Source of the DNA: Prolixibacteraceae bacterium
GTDB lineage: Bacteria > Bacteroidota > Bacteroidia > Bacteroidales > Prolixibacteraceae
Direction of reading: 5' to 3'
Assembly: GCA_003506435.1 (NCBI GenBank)
Contig: DOAQ01000021.1
Coordinates: forward strand, 1 to 32,609
DNA: 32,609 bases
Of this stretch, positions 1 through 8,221 are shown piece after piece. Numbering within the stretch: position 1 is the first letter of the stretch; every line of letters begins with the position of its first letter. The notes under the pieces were generated by a model, which did no database searches, was not told where the DNA came from, and was given only the letters and a program-made list of their open reading frames with translations. The translations under genes were made by a program, and so were the position numbers.

Positions 1-56
1 TGAAACAAGTTCAGGGTGACGCGAATTGCGTATTTTAGAACTTTTTGGACAGCCTC
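1..56 (-). repeat. Dispersed intergenic repeat (left-edge copy, cut by window)
   Basis: Read on the minus strand, this stretch begins GAGGCTGTCC, runs through AAGTTC and ends with GTCACCC and TTGTTTCA at the window edge. The same order of blocks (GAGGCTGTCC, AAGTTC, GTCATCC, TTGTTTC) recurs at 32516-32600 on the plus strand. The repeat overlaps the last codons of the HMA lipoprotein gene. It looks like a member of a dispersed Bacteroidota intergenic repeat family; the family assignment is from memory and only two copies are visible. Confidence 0.55.
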
Positions 57-367
57 TTTACCTGGTAACCACGTTTCTCTATGGCTTTTTTAATTTCTTC
101 GTCATCCGTTTTTGACTTGTCGAAACGGACTATGGTTGTTGAATCTTCGTAATTGGCCAAAACCGATTCAATGCCCGATAATTCGCCAACCCCTTTCTGG
201 ATCGACATCTCGCAGTGATCGCAAGTCATTCCTTCCACTTTGTAGGTAATTTCAATCACTTCTTTTTCCTGCGTAGCATCACTACTTGCAGGATTCTTTT
301 TCACTCCCGGCTGACAGGCCAGCAAGCCCATCGCAAAAATCAATGCAATAATATTATTCCTGCTCAT
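35..367 (-). CDS. Lipoprotein with heavy-metal-associated (HMA) domain
   Basis: This 110-residue protein is predicted to be an exported lipoprotein that binds Cu(I) or a similar soft metal. The N-terminus is hydrophobic and ends in a lipobox-like LLAC (Cys18). After a Lys/Glu-rich linker, residues 39-105 form one HMA fold with the metal-binding motif GMTCDHC and the typical ending KRGYQV. It lies 1 nt downstream of the DUF302 gene, at the tail of the cytochrome oxidase cluster, so a role in periplasmic copper handling for oxidase assembly is plausible but inferred. The last seven residues (KRLSKKF) are encoded by a dispersed repeat rather than by the HMA domain proper, so the original C-terminus may have been replaced. 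Confidence 0.85.
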   Translation of the reverse strand: MSRNNIIALIFAMGLLACQPGVKKNPASSDATQEKEVIEITYKVEGMTCDHCEMSIQKGVGELSGIESVLANYEDSTTIVRFDKSKTDDEEIKKAIEKRGYQVKRLSKKF

Positions 368-368
368 C

Positions 369-866
369 TTAGTTCACTATTATTTGTTTCAGAATTTGTT
401 CACTCCCGGCTCCGGCTTCAGTCATAACCTTTTTTGTTTTCCCTCCCATCAGTTTTGAAAACAATCCGGCATTCATTCGTGAAATGTATGTTTTACCATC
501 GGTCTTTTGGTAAATGGAAATCCGGCAAGGCATCATTGCCGAAACAACCTGGTCGTCGTTGCTTCCCAGTATTTGATTTGCCAAAACAGGGCTGCAAACA
601 GAAAAAACAGTTACCGGACGCACTTCAAAACCATGTTTCTTCAGGGTTGCCTGAAGGTCGTACTGATGTGGCATAGCCCATCCGTTTTCGGTAGTTCCGG
701 AGCTAATCAGTGATGCCGTTTCTTCAAAATTATACTTGCTTTCACTTTCAATGAAAAGCATTTTCGGAAGCACTAGAACTGCTGCCAGAATAGTTAGCAG
801 AATACCTGATAATAATCCAATTAAAAACATATCGTATGATTTTAAATTTTTAACAACATTGAACAT
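369..866 (-). CDS. Membrane-anchored DUF302 protein
   Basis: This 165-residue protein has one N-terminal transmembrane helix (about residues 13-35) followed by a DUF302 domain (about 45-135). The domain is recognised from GWAMPHQYDLQATLKKHGF, the VFSVCSP segment and MMPCRISIYQKTDGKTYIS. DUF302 is a small domain of unknown function, often found near sulfur, metal or respiratory genes. Cysteines in CSP and MMPC could bind metal or heme, but this is not shown. It sits 125 bp downstream of ctaB and 1 nt upstream of the HMA lipoprotein, so the last two genes probably form a transcriptional pair. An internal Met13 is an alternative start; Met1 keeps a plausible basic N-terminus before the membrane helix. 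Confidence 0.8.
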   Translation of the reverse strand: MFNVVKNLKSYDMFLIGLLSGILLTILAAVLVLPKMLFIESESKYNFEETASLISSGTTENGWAMPHQYDLQATLKKHGFEVRPVTVFSVCSPVLANQILGSNDDQVVSAMMPCRISIYQKTDGKTYISRMNAGLFSKLMGGKTKKVMTEAGAGSEQILKQIIVN

Positions 867-991
867 TTGACTGATACAACAATGTTACCGGTGAAAAGTT
901 TAGCGAAACCGGAGACTTTGTTTTCATCGAGTATTTATCAGTTCTTTTTTATTACAATGCCCGATCTTCGATAATCTTCGATGCCAAAATT

Positions 992-1870
992 TCAGGCGTG
1001 TAAAATCGTATCAACAATTAAAAAAATCATCATGAAAAGATACAGAAAATTGAGTTTAAAGAAGGCTGGCCGCGGTTCCAGATTTTTCTTTATGAACAGG
1101 GAGACCGACAGTGAAAAAAGCAGGTAAAAAATATAAAATAGCAGAATGAAACTGGCCGTATGCCCCTGTAAAATTTTGAGTGCGATGATCAGTGCGGAGC
1201 CAATGGTTGCCAAAATCCAGGTAAAGCTGAGCCGTTTTATTTGTTGTTCCGAGAAAATTGTACTGAGGGTCGGATAACCGGCCAGGCTGTATTCTTTACC
1301 GAACATCAGCAAAAGCAGCCAAAAATGCGGTATTTGCCCGATAAAAAAGAAAAGGGCTACCCAGAAAATACGACCGTCAGAAATGCTTCCATGGGCAGCC
1401 AGCCAGCCAATGTATGGTGGCAATGCTCCAACCAACGACCCCGGAACAACTGCAAAGGCAGTAATTTTTTTCAGCGGGGTGTAAATTGCATTGTACGACA
1501 GCAGGGTCAATAAACTTACAAAAAATGCAACCGGGGCAAAACGGGTCAGTAAAATAATTGCTCCACCGGTAAAAAAGGTCAAAGCAACCATCAGGGCAAA
1601 AACCGGTTTTATTTTTCCTGAAGGTATCGGCCGGTTTTTAGTTCGCGGCATCAGTGCATCGGTTTTGTGTTCCTGAAGATGATTTAGTGCGCTCGAACTG
1701 CACGACATCAGGAAAACTCCCAGTGTCAGCCACCATCCATCAGTGCCAATTTTTCCGGCCATTAAAACATATCCGGTAAGGGCTGATAAGGAAACGGGCA
1801 AAGAAATACGCACTTTGCCCAATTCCAGAATAACTTTTATATAGCCGATAAAATTTAAACGTTGCATCAA
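992..1870 (-). CDS. ctaB: Protoheme IX farnesyltransferase (heme O synthase)
   Basis: CtaB/CyoE adds a farnesyl group to heme b to make heme O, the precursor of the heme A needed by the neighbouring oxidase. The 292-residue length fits the family. It is a UbiA-type prenyltransferase with about eight or nine hydrophobic helices. The first Asp-rich substrate site is seen as NHLQEHKTDALMPRTKNRP; the family form is N...D..M.RT..RP. A second polar loop follows the YNAIYTPLKK segment. The start overlaps the end of coxB by 4 nt, indicating translational coupling. No heme A synthase (ctaA) is present in the window, so that gene must lie elsewhere if heme A is made. Confidence 0.93.
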   Translation of the reverse strand: MMQRLNFIGYIKVILELGKVRISLPVSLSALTGYVLMAGKIGTDGWWLTLGVFLMSCSSSALNHLQEHKTDALMPRTKNRPIPSGKIKPVFALMVALTFFTGGAIILLTRFAPVAFFVSLLTLLSYNAIYTPLKKITAFAVVPGSLVGALPPYIGWLAAHGSISDGRIFWVALFFFIGQIPHFWLLLLMFGKEYSLAGYPTLSTIFSEQQIKRLSFTWILATIGSALIIALKILQGHTASFILLFYIFYLLFSLSVSLFIKKNLEPRPAFFKLNFLYLFMMIFLIVDTILHA

Positions 1871-2808
1871 AGTGTTTTCATGTATTCGATGATCAGTTTT
1901 ACGTCGTCCTCAGTTAACTGCGTTGTATAAGGAAGCATTAGCCCTTTATTAAAACCGTCAACAATATCGGCGTTCGGATCAAATATGGAACGGTGAATAT
2001 ATTCATCATCTGCTACAACCTGACGTTCATCCGAACCCGTTTTTACCGTGCGCTGGCCTCCGTAAATTCCTTTAAACGAAGGGCCAACCAGTTTTGATCC
2101 GTCAATTGAGTGACAGGCAAAGCAGCCAATATTGGTCATAATCCGTTTTCCGGCAGCGGTTGGAGAATCAACAACAGCCATTGCTTTTTGCGTCGTATCG
2201 ACATACCATTTATTGAAATCTTCTTCAGGCATAACTTTCACCCAATTATACATGTACGAGTGATTCAACCCGCAGTATTCGGTACAGAATAATTCGTAGA
2301 TGCCTTCTTTTTGCGGGATAAACCATAGAAATTTTTCGGCTCCCGGCACCACATCCTGTTTCACCCTGAATGCCGGAATATATACGCTGTGTATCACATC
2401 CATCGAACGGAGGTTCAGCTTAACCGCTTTATCTTTTGGAATAAACAAGGTGTCTGTCTTTTTCCCGTTTTCGTATTCAAAAGTAAAATTCCACATCCGC
2501 GAATTCACGGTTATATTAAAGCTGTCTTTCGGAGGTTTGGTCATGGGTTTCCATCCGGCCCATCCATAATAAAACATAACCAGTACCAGGATGGTCGGGA
2601 TAACAGTCCAGATAATTTCCAGCGTATTACTTCCTTTTATTTGCGTTGCCCGGGGGTTCTTTTCCTTGTTGTATTTGTATATGAATACGAGCATTGTTAT
2701 GGTCAACCCGATCAGGAAAATAAAAGATACCCCGAGTATCAGCAAAAAAGCTTTATCGACTCCCTCCACCATATTGGAGGCATGTGTTGTATTTGCTAAA
2801 ATATACAT
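1867..2808 (-). CDS. coxB: Cytochrome c oxidase subunit II with fused cytochrome c domain (caa3 type)
   Basis: Subunit II takes electrons and passes them through CuA to subunit I. Two N-terminal membrane helices (about residues 18-46 and 63-84) are followed by the cupredoxin CuA domain. Its ligands are visible: His140 in DVIHS, then Cys175, Cys179, His183 and Met186 in CTEYCGLNHSYM. A C-terminal monoheme cytochrome c domain (about 216-313) carries CFACH at residues 229-233, with a probable axial Met in GLMLP. The fusion makes this a caa3 oxidase, able to be reduced by its own tethered heme. The length of 313 is normal for the fused form. It lies between subunit IV and ctaB. Confidence 0.95.
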   Translation of the reverse strand: MYILANTTHASNMVEGVDKAFLLILGVSFIFLIGLTITMLVFIYKYNKEKNPRATQIKGSNTLEIIWTVIPTILVLVMFYYGWAGWKPMTKPPKDSFNITVNSRMWNFTFEYENGKKTDTLFIPKDKAVKLNLRSMDVIHSVYIPAFRVKQDVVPGAEKFLWFIPQKEGIYELFCTEYCGLNHSYMYNWVKVMPEEDFNKWYVDTTQKAMAVVDSPTAAGKRIMTNIGCFACHSIDGSKLVGPSFKGIYGGQRTVKTGSDERQVVADDEYIHRSIFDPNADIVDGFNKGLMLPYTTQLTEDDVKLIIEYMKTL

Positions 2809-2814
2809 AGTCGT

Positions 2815-3099
2815 TTATCTGTAATAATAATCAAGAAAAGTTATAATGATGACTGCCAGAAAAACTGCAAGCACAAAGCCTACCATAATGCGCATATAAG
2901 GTTTGTCGAATTTCAGGTGCATGAAAAACGTCAGCACCAAAAATGTTTTTACCGAAGCCAGGATCAGCGCACCGGCAACTGTGTAGTCAGCCAGTTCGAT
3001 GTGGGTTATGGCAATCGAGATGAAAGTGAGTACAATCAGTGCCAGCAAAACAAAAATATATGTCCGGTAGGGTACAATATGATGTTTTTCGTTGCTCAT
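2815..3099 (-). CDS. Cytochrome c oxidase subunit IV (prokaryotic caa3 type)
   Basis: This 94-residue protein has three hydrophobic helices (about residues 13-31, 38-62 and 69-92), including the TFFMHLKFDKPYMR segment typical of small caa3-type subunit IV proteins. Subunit IV stabilises the oxidase complex and carries no cofactors. Its position between subunits III and II, 6 nt before coxB and 12 nt after coxC, supports the call more strongly than the sequence alone. Confidence 0.88.
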   Translation of the reverse strand: MSNEKHHIVPYRTYIFVLLALIVLTFISIAITHIELADYTVAGALILASVKTFLVLTFFMHLKFDKPYMRIMVGFVLAVFLAVIIITFLDYYYR

Positions 3100-3111
3100 A
3101 GTATTGGTTTT

Positions 3112-3732
3112 TTAGGTGATTAAATAGAATAACGGGAACAGGAAAATCCAGATGACATCGACCAGGTGCCAGTATAAGCCGCTATTTTCGAGCAGTGCAT
3201 AACGTTCGGGGTGCACTTTCTTTTTTGCCACAAACACCATTACAAAAATGATGAAAGCCATTCCTATAATGATATGCAGTGCATGAAGTCCAGTCATTAC
3301 AAAGTAAAGTCCGAAAAACAGGATTTCACCCTTGCTCATATCGTTGATCAGGTGCTCTGAACCGGGGAAAATGCCGTGGTCGAATTTAGCGCTCCATTCA
3401 AAATATTTATTGACAAGGAAAACAATCGCCAGCACTACTGTAATGCCCAGTAATATTTGGGTTAGTTTGATGTTTTTGTTCTGAATGGCAGAAGTCGCCA
3501 TTGCGACGGTCATACTGCTGACCAGCAATATAATTGTATTGATTGCACCGATTGTTGTGTCGAGTTCTTTGGCCGCCAGATGAAAAGCGTCGGGGTTCAT
3601 GAAGCGGTAAACCGAGTAAATGATAAACAGGCCACCAAACAGAAGCAGTTCGGTGAAAATGAACAGCCACATCCCAATTTTCGATGCTTCGGGATCGTAA
3701 TGGCTATCGTGATGAATCATCGTTTGTTCCAT
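3112..3732 (-). CDS. coxC: Cytochrome c oxidase subunit III
   Basis: Subunit III is a cofactor-free membrane subunit that supports proton uptake and stability of subunit I. The 206-residue length and five-helix layout match the short bacterial form. Family motifs include KIGMWLFIFTELLLFGGLF near the N-terminus, the TGLHALHIIIGM segment, and a terminal YWHLVDVIWIFLFPLFYL. It follows coxA after 14 nt. The N-terminal MIHHDSHYDPEASK tail is His-rich, as is common in Bacteroidota copies. Confidence 0.95.
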   Translation of the reverse strand: MEQTMIHHDSHYDPEASKIGMWLFIFTELLLFGGLFIIYSVYRFMNPDAFHLAAKELDTTIGAINTIILLVSSMTVAMATSAIQNKNIKLTQILLGITVVLAIVFLVNKYFEWSAKFDHGIFPGSEHLINDMSKGEILFFGLYFVMTGLHALHIIIGMAFIIFVMVFVAKKKVHPERYALLENSGLYWHLVDVIWIFLFPLFYLIT

Positions 3733-3746
3733 AAAATTTTCAAGGT

Positions 3747-5357
3747 TTAATATTCGTACGGGCCATCTTTTTCTCCGTAAACCGGAATTTCTTCAAAATT
3801 TTCGACCGGTGGCGGCGATGGCACGGTCCACTCCAGTGTTTTGCCGTTCCATGGATTCATCTCAGCTTTTGGACCATGTTTTGCCGAACGTACCAGGTTG
3901 ATAACGATGATCACCAAGCCGAAGGTCATTACCCACGAACCAAGTGTTGAAAGAATATTGGCGGCATGAAATTCTTCCAGATAATCGTAATAACGGCGGG
4001 GCATTCCCTGCATTCCCAGGTAAAACATCGGTGAATACAAAGCAAGAAACCCAATTGAGAAAACCAGCCAGCCTGTATTGGCCCATTTTGTATCGTACAT
4101 GCGCCCCCATATTTTCGGGAACCAGTAGTGAATTGCCCCGAAAAATGAGAAACCAACTCCGCCAAATACAATGAAATGGAAATGTGCAACCACAAATGCC
4201 GTATCGTGTACATAAATATCGGTTGCCAGTGCGCCCAATACCAGACCTGAAAGACCGCCGATCATGAATATAAAAATAAACGAGGCAGCCCAGTAAAACG
4301 GAGTTTGCAAACTGATAGAACCTTTGTACATGGTCGAAATCCAGTTGAATACTTTAATGGCGCTTGGTATTGCAACCAAAAAAGTAAGAATGGAAAAAGT
4401 ATATTGCGCTGTTCCGCTCATACCCGAGGTAAACATGTGATGCCCCCATACAAAGTAGCCAACAAAGGCAATTGCGAGGGTTGAACCAATGATCGCCTTG
4501 TAACCGAAAATATGTTTTTGAGTGAATGTCGGGATTATTTCAGAAATGGCGCCCATTGCGGGAAGTATCATCACATACACCGCAGGATGCGAATAAATCC
4601 AGAACAGATGCTGGTACAAAATCGGATCGCCGCCCAATGCCGGGTCAAAAACCCCGATTCCGAAGACCCGTTCAAGAATGATCAATAGTAAAGTGATTCC
4701 CACAACAGGAGTTGCCAGAAGCTGTATCCAGGCGGTGCCGTATAGGCTCCAGGGGAACAAGGGCATTTTCAGCCAGGTCATTCCCGGGGCACGCATCCTA
4801 TGGATGGTAACAATAAAATTCAAACCTGTCAGAATAGAAGAGAACCCCAGTACAAACGCACCAAAAATAGCCGGCAACAAATTGGTTCCCGATTTAAAAC
4901 TGTATGGTGCGTAAAACGTCCATCCGGTATCGGGCGTTCCGTTTCCGAACAGAACAGATGCAATTACAAGCAATGCACCTAAAATATAAATGTACCACGA
5001 AAGCAGGTTGAGTTTCGGAAAAGCAACATCCTTGGCCCCAATCATGATGGGTAACAGAAAGTTTCCGAAAACAGCCGGGAGCCCGGGAATTACAATCATG
5101 AAAATCATGATCACACCGTGAACCGTAAATACTGCATTGTAATCCTGCGCATCCATGATGGTTTTTCCGGGAGCGATCAGTTCCAGTTTCATCGCAAGTC
5201 CCAGCGCCACCCCAACAAAGAAAAGAGTCATCATCGAATAAAGATACATCAGCCCGATCCGTTTGTGATCGGTCGAAAGAATCCAGTTAAAAATGCCTTT
5301 GTATTTCCGGTATTCCAGAAAACTTACATCGGTCGGAATTTGAGTAGCTGTTTGCAT
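3747..5357 (-). CDS. coxA: Cytochrome c oxidase subunit I, A2 subtype
   Basis: This is the catalytic subunit that reduces O2 at the heme a3-CuB centre and pumps protons. The 536 residues carry twelve expected helices. Visible ligands include His80 (TVHG), the CuB/Tyr motif YSHPAVY at 255-261, the His306-His307 pair in WGHHMFTSGM, and VAHFHFIVFGG for the heme histidines. The helix VI motif is YSHPAVY and lacks the Glu of the common HPEVY form, which defines the A2 subtype of heme-copper oxidases (as in Rhodothermus-type caa3). The gene is 77 nt downstream of the SCO gene and is the first oxidase subunit gene of the operon. Confidence 0.96.
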   Translation of the reverse strand: MQTATQIPTDVSFLEYRKYKGIFNWILSTDHKRIGLMYLYSMMTLFFVGVALGLAMKLELIAPGKTIMDAQDYNAVFTVHGVIMIFMIVIPGLPAVFGNFLLPIMIGAKDVAFPKLNLLSWYIYILGALLVIASVLFGNGTPDTGWTFYAPYSFKSGTNLLPAIFGAFVLGFSSILTGLNFIVTIHRMRAPGMTWLKMPLFPWSLYGTAWIQLLATPVVGITLLLIILERVFGIGVFDPALGGDPILYQHLFWIYSHPAVYVMILPAMGAISEIIPTFTQKHIFGYKAIIGSTLAIAFVGYFVWGHHMFTSGMSGTAQYTFSILTFLVAIPSAIKVFNWISTMYKGSISLQTPFYWAASFIFIFMIGGLSGLVLGALATDIYVHDTAFVVAHFHFIVFGGVGFSFFGAIHYWFPKIWGRMYDTKWANTGWLVFSIGFLALYSPMFYLGMQGMPRRYYDYLEEFHAANILSTLGSWVMTFGLVIIVINLVRSAKHGPKAEMNPWNGKTLEWTVPSPPPVENFEEIPVYGEKDGPYEY

Positions 5358-5434
5358 AAATTATAAATTATTGCTGTATTGTCAGATTGTTGAATTGCTA
5401 AATTGTTATATGGTTATAAATAGTTCAAAAATCA

Positions 5435-6211
5435 TTAAGCCGGTTTCTTTTTAGGTTTAAAAATCAGTGTCAGAAAAATTACCATTGCAATAAAAAGAAT
5501 CAGTATCCCTGCTACTTTGGTTACGTTCAAAACGTACGTGCGCCCCACCGGATCGTATGAATAGCAGAATTGCAGAATTTTGTTGATCGTTGGCCCCGAC
5601 TGGCCTTTTGATGCTTCGATGATCGACATTTTGAATTCGAATGGCAAAAAATAAAGTCCGTTCAGGTAGCGGGTAATTTTTCCGTCGGGGCTGATGACCA
5701 TAACCGATGCCGCATGTATAAAATCGTTGCCGGTGCGTTTGTAGTTGAACCCCACTGCATGGGTGCCTTTGGCAATACTGGCACTGTCGGAAACAAAGAA
5801 ATGCCAGCCTTGTGCAATTTGTTCTCTCTTGTTTACCAGATTCAGATAATTGGTTTTTTTCCGTATTCCCAAATCAATAGTTTCTGTGGGGTCGAAACTG
5901 ATGGTGATTACCTGGTAATCGACTCCCGGCACCAAATCCGATTTGTCCATCACGTTGGCAAGGCCTTCCATCAGCGGGCTGCAAATACCCGGACAACGGT
6001 AATACACGTAATTAATAATTGTTGGTTTGTCAATTAAATCAGTCAGCACTACCGTTTTCGAATCTTCTCCGGTAATATAAATATCGGTCGGAAGATATTC
6101 GTCCAGATGTTCAACCACCCCAATTTCCGGGTCGCCGACAGGATTAATTTGTCCTTCAGATGTAAGGGCTATCAGAAAGGGGAAAATCAAGAGCCATACT
6201 TTTGTGTTCAT
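5435..6211 (-). CDS. SCO1/SenC-family copper chaperone
   Basis: SCO proteins load copper into the CuA site of oxidase subunit II, or keep its cysteines reduced. The 258-residue protein has an N-terminal signal sequence, a thioredoxin-like core with the CxxxC copper motif CPGIC at 73-77, and the conserved distal His in NDFIHAASVMVISPDGK. A C-terminal membrane helix (about 232-252) is followed by a Lys-rich tail, so the protein may be anchored at that end. It is the first gene of the cox operon and diverges from the cytochrome bd operon. Confidence 0.92.
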   Translation of the reverse strand: MNTKVWLLIFPFLIALTSEGQINPVGDPEIGVVEHLDEYLPTDIYITGEDSKTVVLTDLIDKPTIINYVYYRCPGICSPLMEGLANVMDKSDLVPGVDYQVITISFDPTETIDLGIRKKTNYLNLVNKREQIAQGWHFFVSDSASIAKGTHAVGFNYKRTGNDFIHAASVMVISPDGKITRYLNGLYFLPFEFKMSIIEASKGQSGPTINKILQFCYSYDPVGRTYVLNVTKVAGILILFIAMVIFLTLIFKPKKKPA

Positions 6212-6415
6212 TATGAATGATTTAAAAAGGTTGTTGACTAAGTTATAACAATTTATTTAGAATCTTTCTGAATTTCTTTGCCATTCCAAACAAATTAGCC
6301 CGCTTAATGTTTAACTAAACGCATTTCAATTTTTTGTTTTATTGCAGAACATACATTCAGGGTTGCAAGAAAAGGTAAAATTGTTTTAATTTTAAAAAGA
6401 CCAAAAAACAGACAC
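6212..6415. promoter_or_regulatory. Divergent intergenic region between the caa3 and bd oxidase operons
   Basis: The 204 bp separate the starts of the SCO gene (minus) and the DUF4492 gene (plus), so both oxidase operons must be promoted from here. The region is AT-rich. I found no exact TAnnTTTG box on either strand; TAAAATTG near 6374 is only a one-mismatch candidate for the bd operon. No clear operator palindrome was identified. The region's importance rests on its position. Confidence 0.5.
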
Positions 6416-6640
6416 ATGAGAAATACCTTGCTGTATCGTATATGGAAGTTTTACATAGATGGGTTTAAGAACCTTTCCGGCTGGGGTAAACAGGTTTGGA
6501 TCATTATTCTCATAAAACTTTTCATCATGTTTGCCATCCTGAAACTTTTTTTCTTTCCTGATTTCCTGAAAACTAATTTCGAAAACGACCAGCAACGGAG
6601 CGATTTTGTACTGGAACAATTAACAGAACCTAAAAAATAA
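6416..6640 (+). CDS. DUF4492 family small membrane protein
   Basis: This 74-residue protein has one strong membrane helix (about residues 26-47: WIIILIKLFIMFAILKLFFF) flanked by RIWKFYIDGFKNLSGWGK and an acidic C-terminal tail. The N-terminal YxDGFxNL block is characteristic of DUF4492 proteins, which sit directly upstream of cydA in many Bacteroidota and some Campylobacterota. The function is unknown; a role in assembly or stability of cytochrome bd is inferred from synteny. It lies 6 nt before cydA. Confidence in the gene is high, in the function low. Confidence 0.85.
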   Translation: MRNTLLYRIWKFYIDGFKNLSGWGKQVWIIILIKLFIMFAILKLFFFPDFLKTNFENDQQRSDFVLEQLTEPKK

Positions 6641-6646
6641 AAATCA

Positions 6647-8221
6647 ATGCTTGAAACTATCGATTTATCACTGGTCAACTGGTCGCGGGCGCAATTCGCG
6701 CTTACCGCGATGTACCACTGGATTTTTGTTCCTCTCACCTTGGGGATTACATTAATTATTGCATTCATGGAAACCATTTACGTTCGTACCGGGAATCCTG
6801 AATGGAAGCGGATCACCAAGTTCTGGATGACCCTTTTCGGCATTAATTTCGCCATTGGGGTTGCCACCGGCATTATCCTTGAATTTGAGTTTGGCACCAA
6901 CTGGTCGAATTACTCGTGGTTTGTAGGCGATATTTTTGGTGCGCCGTTGGCGATCGAAGGTATTTTTGCCTTTTTCATGGAATCCACTTTTATTGCGGTC
7001 ATGTTTTTCGGGTGGAATAAAGTCAGTAAAAAATTTCATTTGCTGGCCACCTGGCTGACGGCTATCGGGGCCAATCTGTCGGCGCTGTGGATTTTGGTTG
7101 CCAACGGCTGGATGCAAAAACCGGTCGGCATGGTTTTCAATCCTGAAACGGCCCGAAATGAGATGATGAACTTCTGGGATGTTTTATTTTCACCCATGGC
7201 GGTGCATAAATTTTTGCACACAACTTCATCCAGTTTCGTGTTAGCCTCCATTTTTGTAATTGGCGTGTCGGCATGGTTTTTACTGAAAAAAAGAGATTTG
7301 TCGATGGCGAAGAAAAGTATTGCTGTTGCCGCGGTATTTGGTTTTCTGTCGTCGGTTTATACCGTATTGTCGGGCGATAGTTCAGCCCGCCAGATAGCGC
7401 ACGAACAGCCCATGAAATTTGCAGCTTTCGAAGGTCTTTACAATGGCAGCGAAGGTGCCGGGCTGATCGCTTTTGGTGTGATGTCGACAACTGAAACTGA
7501 TCCGGATAACGAAAACCTGAAAGATTTCAACATGATTATCGAAATACCCAATGTGCTTTCGTATATGGCCTTTCTCGACTGGAACGCATTTGTTCCGGGA
7601 GTCAACGACCTGATAAAAGGCAATCCAAAACAGGGTATCATGTCGGCTCAGGAAAAAATTGACAGAGGGAAAATTGCCATTCAGAAATTGAAAGATTTCA
7701 AGGATGCGAAAAAGGCTGGCCAAACAGCGCGGGCCGACAGCCTGAAAACGGAATTCATGAGCAAAAGTTTTCAGGATAATTATTTCAAGTATTTTGGTTA
7801 CGGGTACATTACCGACGTGAACCAACTCATTCCAAGTGTGCCGCTTTCGTTTTACAGTTTCCACATCATGGTAGTGCTGGGCGGATGGTTCATGTTGTTT
7901 TTTATCCTTTCCTTCTGGTTTGTCACCAAAGGAGTTATTCAGAATAAAAAGTGGTTCCTGCGCGCTGCAATCTGGACCATTCCTCTGGCGTACCTGGCCA
8001 GTCAGGCGGGCTGGGTGGTTGCCGAAGTAGGCCGTCAGCCGTGGGTAATCCAGGATTTAATGCCGACCATGGCCGCTGTCACACGAATCAGTTCGGGCGC
8101 CGTGATGGTTACTTTTTGGCTGTTTGCTGCGGTATTTACAACTTTGCTTATTGCTGAAATAAAAATCATGATCCGACAAATAAAAATCGGGCCACATAAA
8201 GAAGAAGGAGGGAACAAGTAA
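6647..8221 (+). CDS. cydA: Cytochrome bd ubiquinol oxidase subunit I
   Basis: CydA carries hemes b558, b595 and d, oxidises quinol and reduces O2 with high affinity. The 524 residues include the N-terminal heme ligand His in AMYHWIFVPLTLG, the His of AVHKFLHTT, and the heme b558 Met in SFHIMVVLGGWFM. Quinol-site residues appear in MKFAAFEG, matching the Lys/Glu pair of the Q-loop. The Q-loop is long, with a charged stretch (about residues 300-385) rich in Lys, Asp and Gln, so the overall length resembles the long-Q-loop E. coli type rather than the short Bacillus type. The stop codon overlaps the cydB start in a TAATG junction. Confidence 0.96.
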   Translation: MLETIDLSLVNWSRAQFALTAMYHWIFVPLTLGITLIIAFMETIYVRTGNPEWKRITKFWMTLFGINFAIGVATGIILEFEFGTNWSNYSWFVGDIFGAPLAIEGIFAFFMESTFIAVMFFGWNKVSKKFHLLATWLTAIGANLSALWILVANGWMQKPVGMVFNPETARNEMMNFWDVLFSPMAVHKFLHTTSSSFVLASIFVIGVSAWFLLKKRDLSMAKKSIAVAAVFGFLSSVYTVLSGDSSARQIAHEQPMKFAAFEGLYNGSEGAGLIAFGVMSTTETDPDNENLKDFNMIIEIPNVLSYMAFLDWNAFVPGVNDLIKGNPKQGIMSAQEKIDRGKIAIQKLKDFKDAKKAGQTARADSLKTEFMSKSFQDNYFKYFGYGYITDVNQLIPSVPLSFYSFHIMVVLGGWFMLFFILSFWFVTKGVIQNKKWFLRAAIWTIPLAYLASQAGWVVAEVGRQPWVIQDLMPTMAAVTRISSGAVMVTFWLFAAVFTTLLIAEIKIMIRQIKIGPHKEEGGNK

